A stretch of DNA of 23,204 nt from IMG/VR virus record IMGVR_UViG_3300006802_000605, positions 1 through 23,204 of that record; one strand, written 5' to 3'. Made by a program: the position numbers and the translations under genes. Positions 1 to 5,864 of this stretch are shown here, piece by piece. Position 1 is the stretch's first letter; the number at the start of each line of letters is the position of its first letter. This DNA comes from a virus. The notes below the pieces were generated by a model that was not told the DNA's origin, ran no database searches, and saw nothing but the letters and a program-made list of their open reading frames with translations.

Positions 1-467
1 CCGTATGCGGTGACGGTGCCTTCGATCTTCCATTGCACCGTCAGCACTTCACCGGGCAAGTCGTGAGCGGAAGCGAGCCTGCGAATGTGGGGCCACAGAA
101 TGTTCCGGACCTGCCGGTGCGTCGTGGCGGTGGTGACTGCCATAGCGGTGCCGGGGGCGTGGGAAGCGATCCACCATGCGACCACTCGCGCCGCTAGGTG
201 AGATTTGCCGGGGGCGTGGCAAGCCGGGACCACGGTGCGCTTATTGTCACGCACGGATTCCAGAATCTCAGCCTGCTTAGACCAAATCGTCTCCCTCAAG
301 CCCTCAGTAACGAACCCAACAGGGTCTTCCTGATACCTGGCCCACGGATTGTCAATCTCCGCTTCGATCATGCGCTTCAGGGCAAACCGCTCCTCAGGGC
401 TCATCACCCGATACAACTCAATGCGCTTCTCAGGCGAAGCCGTCAGCACCTGATCCACAAGTCGCAT
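1..467 (-). CDS. Terminase large subunit, N-terminal part (cut by window edge)
   Basis: The packaging motor ATPase loads DNA into proheads together with the small terminase subunit. The frame is open from an ATG at 467 to the left edge, about 155 codons. A Walker A-like stretch, ACHAPGKS, lies at about residues 82-89, followed by helix-like residues and the TTATTHRQV segment often seen after the P-loop in TerL ATPases. This is the usual place for the ATPase domain; the nuclease domain would lie outside the window. The ATG is preceded by GGAGGTG at a reasonable distance. It overlaps the 48-residue gene upstream by 38 bases. A small terminase subunit lies two genes upstream, which supports the call. 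Confident about the family; the full length is unknown. Confidence 0.9.
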   Translation of the reverse strand, partial: MRLVDQVLTASPEKRIELYRVMSPEERFALKRMIEAEIDNPWARYQEDPVGFVTEGLRETIWSKQAEILESVRDNKRTVVPACHAPGKSHLAARVVAWWIASHAPGTAMAVTTATTHRQVRNILWPHIRRLASAHDLPGEVLTVQWKIEGTVTAY

Positions 468-576
468 CGGTCATCACCTCCACCGCCCACTCAATGCCCT
501 GCATGAACGCTGCCGCCTCCGCCACCGTAAGGTCACGCCTCACCGGGGTAGCAAGCAGCCTATTGGTATCCGGCAT
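430..576 (-). CDS. Small hypothetical protein between nuclease and TerL (48 aa)
   Basis: I do not recognise a family. The frame starts with an ATG at 576, preceded by GGAGACGCTGAAAG, and reads 48 residues to a TGA. It overlaps the upstream nuclease gene by 17 bases and the terminase large subunit by 38 bases, so it fills the only gap in the packaging operon. The middle is Ala-rich (VAEAAAFMQGIEWAVEVM) and likely helical. The alternative is that the gap is non-coding leader for the large terminase, but the good start context and the chained overlaps favour a real gene. Confidence 0.6.
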   Translation of the reverse strand: MPDTNRLLATPVRRDLTVAEAAAFMQGIEWAVEVMTDATCGSGADGFA

Positions 577-895
577 CTTTCAGCGTCTCCAACATGACCC
601 CAAGGGGCATGATGGCGGGCCAAGCGTCAATCGACGCCTCACCGAAACCGTCAGGGCGGACGATCAGCAGCGGGGTACGGTCACCGGCCCGTTCCGCTGC
701 CTGTCGCATCCAACCCGGAAGGTCTAGCCCACGGCGGGCCTTCACCTCAATGTCCAGCCCCACCACCCCAAGCACATCCGTGCCCTGCCTACCCGCACCG
801 GTCGGCTCAGCGTAAGGCCAGCCCGCTACACGGAACCGCTCAGCCACGATCCGCTGAGAGGCATAGCCCCGATGCTTACGCGACTGCGACGGCAT
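560..895 (-). CDS. PD-(D/E)XK nuclease, VRR-NUC / Holliday-junction-resolvase-like (111 aa)
   Basis: A small nuclease that probably cuts branched or replicating phage DNA. The residues GTD (D40) and DIEVKAR (E50, K52) form the D-Xn-E-X-K catalytic core, preceded by an N-terminal helix with R15 and E19 that matches the layout of archaeal Hjc and VRR-NUC enzymes. At 111 residues it is a minimal domain with nothing fused. The gene starts at 895, where TGATG joins it by one base to the small terminase stop, so the two are translationally coupled. Its position beside terminase suggests that it trims or resolves concatemers before packaging; this is inferred. An endonuclease VII-like or restriction-type role cannot be excluded. 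Confidence 0.75.
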   Translation of the reverse strand: MPSQSRKHRGYASQRIVAERFRVAGWPYAEPTGAGRQGTDVLGVVGLDIEVKARRGLDLPGWMRQAAERAGDRTPLLIVRPDGFGEASIDAWPAIMPLGVMLETLKDAGYQ

Positions 896-1338
896 CAGGC
901 GCTGCCACCATCCCCTGCCGTGCCCAAGTCTGCACGGGCCTCAAGCACGCGAGCCACCTTCTCCTCCAAGTCCTGCATGGACACGTCAATCTGAAGGTTG
1001 CCGCCCTCAGCCCCGGTTACCTCGTACCGTTCCTTGCGACCATACTTCTGTGGGCGGGTCCGCTCAAGCCACCACGCGGCAGCCTGCCATGTGCCGTCCC
1101 TAGCGGCCCTCTTGATGATGGCGACGTTCTCCACTTCGGCGGCGGCTTTGGCCCTTTCTATGGCCTCGCGAAACTCGCCGTAATGGTCGTCTGCGCCGTC
1201 ACCTTTCTGCATCCATCGGTAGAAGGTGGCGGGGTCTATTCCGGCGTACCTAGCGGCGGCATCTTGGTAGTTGCCTGCTTGGATGGCGTCCACGATCTTC
1301 TCTTGGATTTCGGGTGTGAGTTTCGTTGGTCGGCCCAT
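895..1338 (-). CDS. Terminase small subunit, HTH DNA-binding (147 aa)
   Basis: This protein probably recognises packaging sites and recruits the large terminase. The N-terminus MGRPTKLTPEIQEKI is typical of small terminases and related phage HTH proteins. A helix-turn-helix follows at about residues 20-50 (AGNYQDAAARYAGIDPATF), then a helical middle and a charged C-terminus likely for oligomerisation. I chose the ATG at 1338 because the family signature begins there; an in-frame TTG at 1422 would add 28 unlikely residues. No Shine-Dalgarno sequence precedes the ATG. A TACAAT box ends exactly 7 bases upstream, which suggests a leaderless transcript. The nuclease and large terminase follow with overlaps. 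Confidence 0.82.
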   Translation of the reverse strand: MGRPTKLTPEIQEKIVDAIQAGNYQDAAARYAGIDPATFYRWMQKGDGADDHYGEFREAIERAKAAAEVENVAIIKRAARDGTWQAAAWWLERTRPQKYGRKERYEVTGAEGGNLQIDVSMQDLEEKVARVLEARADLGTAGDGGSA

Positions 1339-1345
1339 ACGGGGG

Positions 1346-1351
1346 ATTGTA
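1346..1351 (-). promoter_or_regulatory. Candidate -10 box giving a leaderless small-terminase mRNA
   Basis: On the minus strand TACAAT is followed by 7 bases (CCCCCGT) and then the ATG at 1338. This is the spacing expected when transcription starts at or next to the start codon, a common arrangement in actinobacteria. No Shine-Dalgarno sequence and no convincing -35 hexamer are present. Confidence 0.4.
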
Positions 1352-1364
1352 CATGGGGGTGTGC

Positions 1365-1502
1365 CTATTTGGCCCGCTCGTCTGCTCTGATTTCTGCTAT
1401 GCGGGTGCAGTCGCAGACGCAACCGTTGTGGGGGTCACATTCTATGCAGCGCCATTCATCGTTAATGCAGCCCGGGGCTTGACAGAACTTGTCGTGGATC
1501 AT
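1365..1502 (-). CDS. Cys-rich microprotein, putative metal-binding (45 aa)
   Basis: I do not recognise a family. The frame reads 45 residues from an ATG at 1502 to a TAG. Seven cysteines (positions 7, 12, 19, 22, 28, 30, 32) include a CIEC pair and a CVCDC cluster, so a zinc or iron-sulfur site is plausible. The start shares ATGA with the stop of the DUF5131 gene (4-base overlap), which is strong evidence of translation. The gene ends 26 bases before the small terminase. DUF5131 proteins are themselves Cys-rich, so a functional link is possible but inferred. Confidence 0.7.
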   Translation of the reverse strand: MIHDKFCQAPGCINDEWRCIECDPHNGCVCDCTRIAEIRADERAK

Positions 1503-2305
1503 AGGAGTGCGAGGGTTTCTTGTGAGTGTCTACCGGTGTAACGGCCCACGGTGCGGCCTTCATGTGGGGGGTGGTCTGCGGGGTGCGGGAACGGATACTC
1601 CTCATGCAGACGGCCTTCCAACTCCATGCCCATCTCTGTGCGTGGTGCGGCGGATTGCTTAAAGAAGAACGCCACATCAGCGGCTTCGCATCGGTCCCTC
1701 AAATCGACGGCCCATTCGTGGGGCATGGGGCGGAAGCCCTTGCCTGACTCTCCACCGACGATGACCCAATGAATCCCGGTTAGGTCTAGTGAGGGTAGTG
1801 GGCCTATGAGCGGTTCGCATGACAGGAACCGCACGTCCACGGGTATGTCACGGAGGTGGTCGGCACGCCACACGTACTGATCGGACTCAATGGTGGTGCC
1901 TAGCCAAATCTGTGTGGGGACTTTGGCTATGCCCCTGCGGCTGAGCCATCCTTCCCTGCCGATCATGTAGTTTCGCATGAGGGCGGGGCGCTTAGTGAGG
2001 ACGAGGTAGTCGTGTTGGGCTTGTGCAGCCATCTCATCAAACACTTCGTCTATCTGCTGTCGGGTGAAGTCGGGGTGAAATACGTCCGACATAGAGTTCA
2101 CGAATACTCTACCGGGCTTTAGTTTGCGGAGTTGTGTGACTTTCCCCGGCTTAAACGTGGGGGTGAATCCGTTGGGGAATGCGGGTGCGCCGAACTTGAG
2201 TGCGATGGTTTCGGCGTAGCAGTTATCGCATCCTGGGCTGATCTTGGTGCAGCCCGTCATTGGATTCCATGTGTGTTCTGCCCACCTGATCTTGGTGTCT
2301 TTCAT
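1499..2305 (-). CDS. DUF5131 family (phage Gp37/Gp68-like), radical-SAM-like Cys motif (268 aa)
   Basis: The family is named for phage Gp37/Gp68 proteins; its reaction is, to my knowledge, unproven. The N-terminus IRWAEHTWNPMTGC followed by PGCDNCYAE is the family signature. Its three cysteines are spaced C-X6-C-X2-C, resembling an iron-sulfur cluster binding loop of radical SAM enzymes. Later conserved blocks include FVNSMSDVFH, LTKRP, WLGTTIE and WVIVGGESG. The ATG at 2305 follows AGAAGGGACACCCC, a good ribosome site, and leaves 55 bases after the methyltransferase-like gene. An extended -10-like TGGTAAACT lies at the end of that gene. The product may modify nucleic acid together with its neighbours; this is inferred from context. 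Confidence 0.88.
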   Translation of the reverse strand: MKDTKIRWAEHTWNPMTGCTKISPGCDNCYAETIALKFGAPAFPNGFTPTFKPGKVTQLRKLKPGRVFVNSMSDVFHPDFTRQQIDEVFDEMAAQAQHDYLVLTKRPALMRNYMIGREGWLSRRGIAKVPTQIWLGTTIESDQYVWRADHLRDIPVDVRFLSCEPLIGPLPSLDLTGIHWVIVGGESGKGFRPMPHEWAVDLRDRCEAADVAFFFKQSAAPRTEMGMELEGRLHEEYPFPHPADHPPHEGRTVGRYTGRHSQETLALL

Positions 2306-2357
2306 GGGGTGTCCCTTCTGTTGTGGGGGCGTCCCAACCCCCTGCCTAATCCCGGTT

Positions 2358-2366
2358 AGTTTACCA
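2358..2366 (-). promoter_or_regulatory. Candidate extended -10 element upstream of DUF5131 gene
   Basis: TGGTAAACT on the minus strand matches TG-n-TAnnnT and overlaps the stop of the upstream methyltransferase-like gene. It is followed by AACCGGGATTAGGC, which partly resembles the GC-rich half of the 22-base motif found at other genes but on the other side of the -10. No -35 was recognised. The leader would be about 45 bases. Confidence 0.3.
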
Positions 2367-2948
2367 GAGAATCTGATACATCTTGAGGGCCTGCTGTTTG
2401 TAAATGTGGCGTGTCGTGCGCGTGTATCCAAGCGTGGCGCAGTAGTTGTCCCAGAACTTCTGCTGCCAGCGGGAGTACAGCATCAGCCCATACTTCTTGT
2501 GGTCCGTCCAATCCTTAGGGATACCGGCAGCGTGCGCGAGCCGAGGTATCGGGGTGAGGGCGAACATAATGCACGTGACCGCCACCGGCACACCCGGAGC
2601 CCGCTCAGCGCACAACCTCAGTTGGTCCTGCGGGATACCCCAAGCGTCAAGGTCAATCAAATCGAACTCAGCGAGGTCTAGCGACGGCATCACCTTACGG
2701 TTGTCCCCGACAATGATCTTGGGATCGGAATAGGGCTTCTTGTCGATCTTGAGAATGTCGAAGGACACGTCGGGCAGTTCAGCGGCGACACTTTCCCAGA
2801 TGAGGCTGTCTCCTGCGAATGCGTCTAGCACCCGCACCCGATCCTTACTCAACCCCCGTATCGCATCGGTGCGGAGTTGCACCTTCACCTTGTGATGCGA
2901 GTTATTCGTCTTAGTCAGACCCGGGCCTCTAGTTCTGGCTGCTGGCAA
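2361..2948 (-). CDS. SAM-dependent methyltransferase-like protein with DLDAWG motif (195 aa)
   Basis: The likely role is transfer of a methyl group from SAM; the substrate is unknown. VLDAFAGDSLIWESV matches a motif I SAM-binding loop, FDILKIDKK looks like the acidic loop after strand 2, and FDLIDLDAWGIP takes the place of motif IV. DLDxxGxP resembles Trm1-like tRNA guanine N2-methyltransferases more than the NPPY or DPPY of common DNA adenine enzymes. The start is best placed at a TTG at 2948, because GGAGGTGGAAG sits directly before it; a TTG at 2975 is possible. The gene overlaps the ParB-like gene by 20 bases. ParB-domain and methyltransferase genes are often adjacent in phages, which suggests a DNA-modifying pair, but an RNA target should be considered. 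Confidence 0.7.
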   Translation of the reverse strand: MPAARTRGPGLTKTNNSHHKVKVQLRTDAIRGLSKDRVRVLDAFAGDSLIWESVAAELPDVSFDILKIDKKPYSDPKIIVGDNRKVMPSLDLAEFDLIDLDAWGIPQDQLRLCAERAPGVPVAVTCIMFALTPIPRLAHAAGIPKDWTDHKKYGLMLYSRWQQKFWDNYCATLGYTRTTRHIYKQQALKMYQILW

Positions 2949-3486
2949 CTTCCACCTCCACCGGAAGGCCCTCAAGCACCGATTCGATCATGTCATGCAA
3001 ATGGATAGGGGCAGCCACAAGCCAATACGTCCGCTCAAGCGGGCGAATCTCCACGTCCTCCTCCGACTCGTCAGGAAGATCGGTGGATTCTTTAATCAGT
3101 TTGTCTAAATCTTTCGCATCCCAGCCCGTGCCCAACAGGTCAGATTCGTGCATGACCTCTTTCAGTAGCGTGGCGAGCGGGTCTTTGTCGTACTTGGCCC
3201 GGTCGCTTGTCCGGTTGTCGGCTAGGAGAATCTTCTTAGCCTGAGCGTCGTCTACGTCAAGGTACATAACCGGAATGGTCTTCATGCCCACGTTCTGAGC
3301 GGCCTGCCACCGGTGCGTACCCGCAAGGATCACATCTGTGCCCTCTTGCGCCAGGATGGCCCCGTAGAAACCGTTAATGCGGATGGACTCAGCAATCGCA
3401 TCCACATCCCCGACCCGGGGATTCTCCGGATGGGCCTTCAGTTGCCCAATGGGCACGTTCACAACCTTGGGCTGCTTAACAGCCAT
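2929..3486 (-). CDS. ParB/sulfiredoxin-fold N-terminal domain protein (185 aa)
   Basis: The N-terminal 90 residues carry the ParB-like fold: VVNVPIGQLKAHPENPR, DAIAESIRINGFYGAILA, and GTHRWQAAQNVGMKTIPV, followed by DNRTSDRAKYD. The GTHRW block corresponds to the GxRR-type nucleotide-binding motif of ParB proteins. There is no HTH domain for parS binding, so this is not a partition protein. Such stand-alone domains usually sit beside DNA methyltransferases or terminases in phages. The C-terminal 80 residues are acidic and unassigned. The ATG at 3486 follows TAGGAGGGGTT, one of the best ribosome sites in the window. Nuclease activity has been proposed for the superfamily but cannot be read from the sequence. 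Confidence 0.85.
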   Translation of the reverse strand: MAVKQPKVVNVPIGQLKAHPENPRVGDVDAIAESIRINGFYGAILAQEGTDVILAGTHRWQAAQNVGMKTIPVMYLDVDDAQAKKILLADNRTSDRAKYDKDPLATLLKEVMHESDLLGTGWDAKDLDKLIKESTDLPDESEEDVEIRPLERTYWLVAAPIHLHDMIESVLEGLPVEVEVASSQN

Positions 3487-3494
3487 AACCCCTC

Positions 3495-3848
3495 CTACGT
3501 GTACTGTCCCACGGCCTCAGCCGAGAACTGAGTCTTATGCGCCGACGCAAGCGACCGGCCCACCTCAATCTGCACCCCAAGCGTGCGGATGCGCTCCTTG
3601 CACGCCCTGACCTTAGCCTGAGCCAACTCAGCCATCAGGTTCTCGTCCTGAGTCTCAAACGTGGCGATCTGCCTACGCAAATCCATAGAGCCCACGGCCT
3701 CAAGGAACTCACGGGCGTAAGCCACCTCATACGCGGCCTTGGCCCGCACCGCCTCCTCGTCCAACACAGCGATTTCCTGAGTAGCCGCATCCAACATGCG
3801 CGAAAGTTCAGCAAGCCGCTCAAGGGACTGAGCCTGATTAGGAATCAT
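3495..3848 (-). CDS. Hypothetical coiled-coil protein (117 aa)
   Basis: No family recognised. From residue 8 to about 95 the sequence is heptad-like and helical (QSLERLAELSRMLDAATQEI, then LDEEAVRAKAAYEVAYARE and further Glu/Ala/Lys-rich helices), which predicts a coiled coil. There is no membrane segment or cysteine-rich motif. The ATG at 3848 shares ATGA with the upstream stop, so it is preferred over the in-frame GTG at 3857. The gene ends 8 bases before the ParB-like gene, whose ribosome site overlaps its end. A scaffolding, recombination-accessory or structural role is possible; none can be supported. Confidence 0.8.
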   Translation of the reverse strand: MIPNQAQSLERLAELSRMLDAATQEIAVLDEEAVRAKAAYEVAYAREFLEAVGSMDLRRQIATFETQDENLMAELAQAKVRACKERIRTLGVQIEVGRSLASAHKTQFSAEAVGQYT

Positions 3849-4369
3849 GCCGTCCACAGTTCCTTAGGCGTGGGTTCCATCTCAGTCCACCCCAACTGAA
3901 AGTGGCACGTGGTGGCCTGATTACCCAGATTAGCGAACCGCATAACGTAGTCAGACGACGGGCGCAGAATGTGGACCCTAGCGTCAGTCGCATCCCAAGC
4001 CACGTTATTTGACGACAGTACAAGTTCTTCAGCCACCGTGGTGCCTCCCGTAGCCGATGTGACATTAGAGAACACGGATTCGTGGTTGTCCGGGTAGTTG
4101 CGGTTCAGGTTGTACCCGACCCCGGCGCTTGTGGATTTAGTGACCGTAGCGCCTTCGATCAGTTCCGCATAGAGTTCGGCGCTAGTAGAGCCGATGGTGA
4201 AGAACTCAAACACGACAAGGAGTGCGGGGGTGGTGAGGCACAGGTCCACGGTAGTCGTACCGTCAATCGTGAACTTCTTGCCTAGGAGATACACGAATCC
4301 GCGCTTAGCGAGCCCGTCAGGTTCCGTAGACGACTCCGCGTACTGCCGCTTTAACCAGAAGTTAGTCAT
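3845..4369 (-). CDS. Hypothetical beta-rich protein, possibly virion-associated (174 aa)
   Basis: No family recognised. The sequence is dominated by alternating hydrophobic and Thr/Ser residues (KKFTIDGTTTVDLCLTTPAL, LVVFEFFTIGSTSAELYAEL) with few charged helices, as expected for a beta-sandwich or jelly roll. The later part, NVTSATGGTTVAEELVLSSN and the final ATTCHFQLGWTEME, keeps that pattern. Such composition is usual for capsid decoration or fibre-like proteins rather than replication factors, yet it lies among small regulatory genes and away from the tail module. The ATG at 4369 overlaps the upstream zinc-ribbon gene by 8 bases. The structural guess rests on composition only. Confidence 0.78.
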   Translation of the reverse strand: MTNFWLKRQYAESSTEPDGLAKRGFVYLLGKKFTIDGTTTVDLCLTTPALLVVFEFFTIGSTSAELYAELIEGATVTKSTSAGVGYNLNRNYPDNHESVFSNVTSATGGTTVAEELVLSSNNVAWDATDARVHILRPSSDYVMRFANLGNQATTCHFQLGWTEMEPTPKELWTA

Positions 4370-4526
4370 CGTCGTCTCCGTCTAGTGACTCAGCCTTACG
4401 AACGTCAAACCACACTTGGCAGCCGGGGCACATCCGCCAAGTGCAGAAGCGACAATGCTCTGTCAATCTGCTGACGAACAGCGGAATGTTGCAGTAGACG
4501 CATCGAATCGCATTCGGCAAGTCCAT
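4362..4526 (-). CDS. Zinc-ribbon microprotein (54 aa)
   Basis: A small metal-binding protein with CVYC (C9, C12), then CRFC (C25, C28, with H24) and CPGC (C33, C36), enough for one or two zinc sites. The tail is strongly acidic, ending in GDDDD. The ATG at 4526 follows GCAGGAGAAGGC, an excellent ribosome site. The gene overlaps the end of the upstream 92-residue frame by 122 bases in a different phase, so one of the two C-terminal/N-terminal assignments may need revision. Phage zinc ribbons of this size often act in transcription or DNA binding, but there is no direct evidence here. Confidence 0.75.
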   Translation of the reverse strand: MDLPNAIRCVYCNIPLFVSRLTEHCRFCTWRMCPGCQVWFDVRKAESLDGDDDD

Positions 4527-4683
4527 GCCTTCTCCTGCTTTCTTCCGCTCCGCACTCAAGCATAATGCGGGTAGCCGCTCCTATCAGGATGTGCAAGTCC
4601 TCATCAGACATGCCTTCGACTTCTTGTGTTCCCCAGATCGCATCGGACGCCAACAGTACGTCCCCAACAATCATGTCTTGCAT
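4405..4683 (-). CDS. Hypothetical protein, C-terminus overlapped by zinc-ribbon gene (92 aa)
   Basis: No family recognised. The ATG at 4683 follows AAGGGAGAAGCC. The first 52 residues (MQDMIVGDVLLASDAIWG, then MSDEDLHILIGAATRIMLE) look like an ordinary small helical protein. The remaining 40 residues are read out of phase with the zinc-ribbon gene and are less convincing. The true protein could be shorter, could be joined to the zinc ribbon by a frameshift, or the overlap could be real. An upstream TTG at 4704 would only add a few residues. It follows the small membrane gene by 11 bases. Confidence 0.6.
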   Translation of the reverse strand: MQDMIVGDVLLASDAIWGTQEVEGMSDEDLHILIGAATRIMLECGAEESRRRHGLAECDSMRLLQHSAVRQQIDRALSLLHLADVPRLPSVV

Positions 4684-4694
4684 GGCTTCTCCCT

Positions 4695-4832
4695 TCACAG
4701 CCAATCATCTTCGTCTTCCCAGATGGAATCATTATCGAAATCTTGCAGCATGGACAGCAGCCACCGTGCCGCGACAACACCGACGGTGACGCCTAGCGCA
4801 CCGCACATGATGAGAAACACGGTCAGTTTCAC
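4695..4832 (-). CDS. Small single-pass membrane protein with acidic tail (45 aa)
   Basis: Residues 3-24 (LTVFLIMCGALGVTVGVVAA) form one clear transmembrane helix, followed by an acidic tail rich in Asp, Glu and Trp. The GTG at 4832 shares GTGA with the stop of the preceding membrane gene, so the two are coupled. I do not recognise a family. The pair resembles small phage membrane proteins of unknown role; it is far from the lysis cassette, so a holin role is less likely. Confidence 0.7.
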   Translation of the reverse strand: MKLTVFLIMCGALGVTVGVVAARWLLSMLQDFDNDSIWEDEDDWL

Positions 4833-4999
4833 GGCTTGCCTTTGCCGTCCGGTGTGTACAGGTGTGACAGCGACCTTAAGTAGCGGTTTGCGCGGTTCTC
4901 CTCCCGTGCCTGCCCGCACCAGAACGCGCCGACCACAGCCACTACCAAACCCGCTACTCCTAGCGTGATACATACGATCACGACTATCAGGCTAGGCAT
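4829..4999 (-). CDS. Small single-pass membrane protein (56 aa)
   Basis: The N-terminus, residues 3-27 (SLIVVIVCITLGVAGLVVAV and onward), is a long hydrophobic helix with one or no charged residues, followed by a basic, Arg-rich cytoplasmic-type tail (EENRANRYLRSLSHLYTPDG). The ATG at 4999 overlaps the preceding HTH gene by 8 bases. A second small membrane protein follows with a GTGA overlap. The function is unknown; an early membrane-acting host-takeover factor or superinfection-exclusion protein are possibilities without direct evidence. Confidence 0.72.
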   Translation of the reverse strand: MPSLIVVIVCITLGVAGLVVAVVGAFWCGQAREENRANRYLRSLSHLYTPDGKGKP

Positions 5000-5261
5000 T
5001 GTCCTGTGCTTGCCGCGCACGAGCGTGTTGCTCAGCGATGTACTCGCGGAGAATCTTGTACACGTTCTGCTCAGTCGTGCCCATAGCCTCAGCAATGGCG
5101 CGATAAGTGACCTTCATGTCACGCAACGCCATGATGAACGTGCGACGCTCAGCGGCGCAATCTTCGATGCCTCGCTGATGCTCACGGATGCGCTCAGTAA
5201 GCGCAGAAATCTGGTTCAGGGCGTGCTGCTCTTCGGTGACACCCTGGTCAATGGCGGTCAT
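4992..5261 (-). CDS. Small helix-turn-helix protein with N-terminal coiled coil (89 aa)
   Basis: A likely DNA-binding regulator. Residues about 12-42 form a heptad-rich helix (HALNQISALTERIREHQRGI), and residues about 50-75 carry a sigma-region-4-like HTH, VTYRAIAEAMGTTEQNVYKI, where RAIAEAMG and TEQNVYKIL mark the two helices. It lacks any sigma region 2, so it is not a full sigma factor. The ATG at 5261 follows AAAGGGAACCGA. A 37-base gap separates it from the HNH gene. It may control the small membrane and zinc-ribbon genes that follow in the same operon; this is inferred from order only. Confidence 0.8.
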   Translation of the reverse strand: MTAIDQGVTEEQHALNQISALTERIREHQRGIEDCAAERRTFIMALRDMKVTYRAIAEAMGTTEQNVYKILREYIAEQHARARQAQDNA

Positions 5262-5298
5262 TCGGTTCCCTTTCTAACGGCGGTAGTTCATCCTATCC

Positions 5299-5670
5299 CT
5301 ACTGGGGTGAGTCTGCGGGTTTGTGCGCGATCCTGCCTCCGTCCTCAGTCAACAGCCACCAATCACCGTCACCGTCTAGGTACGCATGGATCAGCGGGTC
5401 ATCTAGGTCATACAGCAGGTATCCCGTTTGGTATGCCTCCGTGCGGTGAGACTCAAGCCATCCGTGGCAGCCGGTAGTTCCGGAACCACATAGAACTAGG
5501 AGGTTCTGTGGGGCATTCGCATCGGGCCTGCGAGTGCCGCCCATGCGGCGGGGGCGGCGGTGGTGCAGCGACCATTGGCTACTGAGGGGCAGCAGGCACC
5601 GCTCGCAGCGATACAGAGCCCGTAGGAGCGCCATGTGTCGAACCTGTGGCGAGGGACCGGTCATCCTCAT
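5299..5670 (-). CDS. HNH endonuclease (123 aa)
   Basis: A metal-dependent nuclease of the HNH fold. A zinc knuckle is formed by C22/C25 (CERC) and C61/C68 (LCGSGTTGCH). The catalytic residues are SLHH (H36/H37), N56 in NAPQNLLVL, and H69 in CHGW. The C-terminal 45 residues are acidic (YDLDDPLIHAYLDGDGDWWL) and unassigned. The ATG at 5670 follows AGGAGG and overlaps the previous stop by one base (TAATG). An in-frame start further up would run across the zinc-finger gene and is rejected. Phage HNH enzymes beside terminase help packaging; this one lies by the replication genes, so it may instead be a homing nuclease or act in recombination. Confidence 0.85.
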   Translation of the reverse strand: MRMTGPSPQVRHMALLRALYRCERCLLPLSSQWSLHHRRPRRMGGTRRPDANAPQNLLVLCGSGTTGCHGWLESHRTEAYQTGYLLYDLDDPLIHAYLDGDGDWWLLTEDGGRIAHKPADSPQ

Positions 5671-5864
5671 TAAGCCTCCTGCGGGGCTGCTAGGGCCATG
5701 CGGGAGGGATGTACGCGGGAGCCTAGGGCCAGCGGCACGCCGCCGGAGTGGCAATGGTGCCCCGGATGAGCCTTGCACCACGGGCAACGCAATCGCATCG
5801 CCGCCCTAAACATAACCCAATCCCGGTTAGGGTCAAGGGCCTTGTAGGCCGCGTCCGGGGTCAC
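5670..5864 (-). CDS. Small zinc-finger protein, C-X2-C-X7-C...H type (64 aa)
   Basis: The core is RCPWCKAHPGHHC, with C27, C30, C38 and a distal H52 in VHPSR as likely zinc ligands. The CPxC-xA-xPGxxC...HPxR pattern is widespread in actinobacteria and their phages as an uncharacterised finger. The GTG at 5864 shares GTGA with the helicase-loader-like stop, and its own stop overlaps the HNH start. The HNH gene directly after it suggests a role in DNA handling. Alternative: a short DNA- or RNA-binding adapter. Confidence 0.8.
   Translation of the reverse strand: MTPDAAYKALDPNRDWVMFRAAMRLRCPWCKAHPGHHCHSGGVPLALGSRVHPSRMALAAPQEA

Noticed and set aside
1353-1370. GGGGGTGTGCCTATTT on the plus strand, similar to the motif core
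   Set aside because: It lacks TAAC, has an extra base in the -10 spacing, and points away from all genes.
4992-5261. The small HTH protein considered as a sigma factor
   Set aside because: Only a region-4-like HTH is present; region 2 is missing and the N-terminus is a coiled coil.
5813-5832. CCTAACCGGGATTGGG as another copy of the promoter motif
   Set aside because: It is within the 64-residue zinc-finger gene, has GGGATT instead of GGGGTG, and lacks a proper -10.
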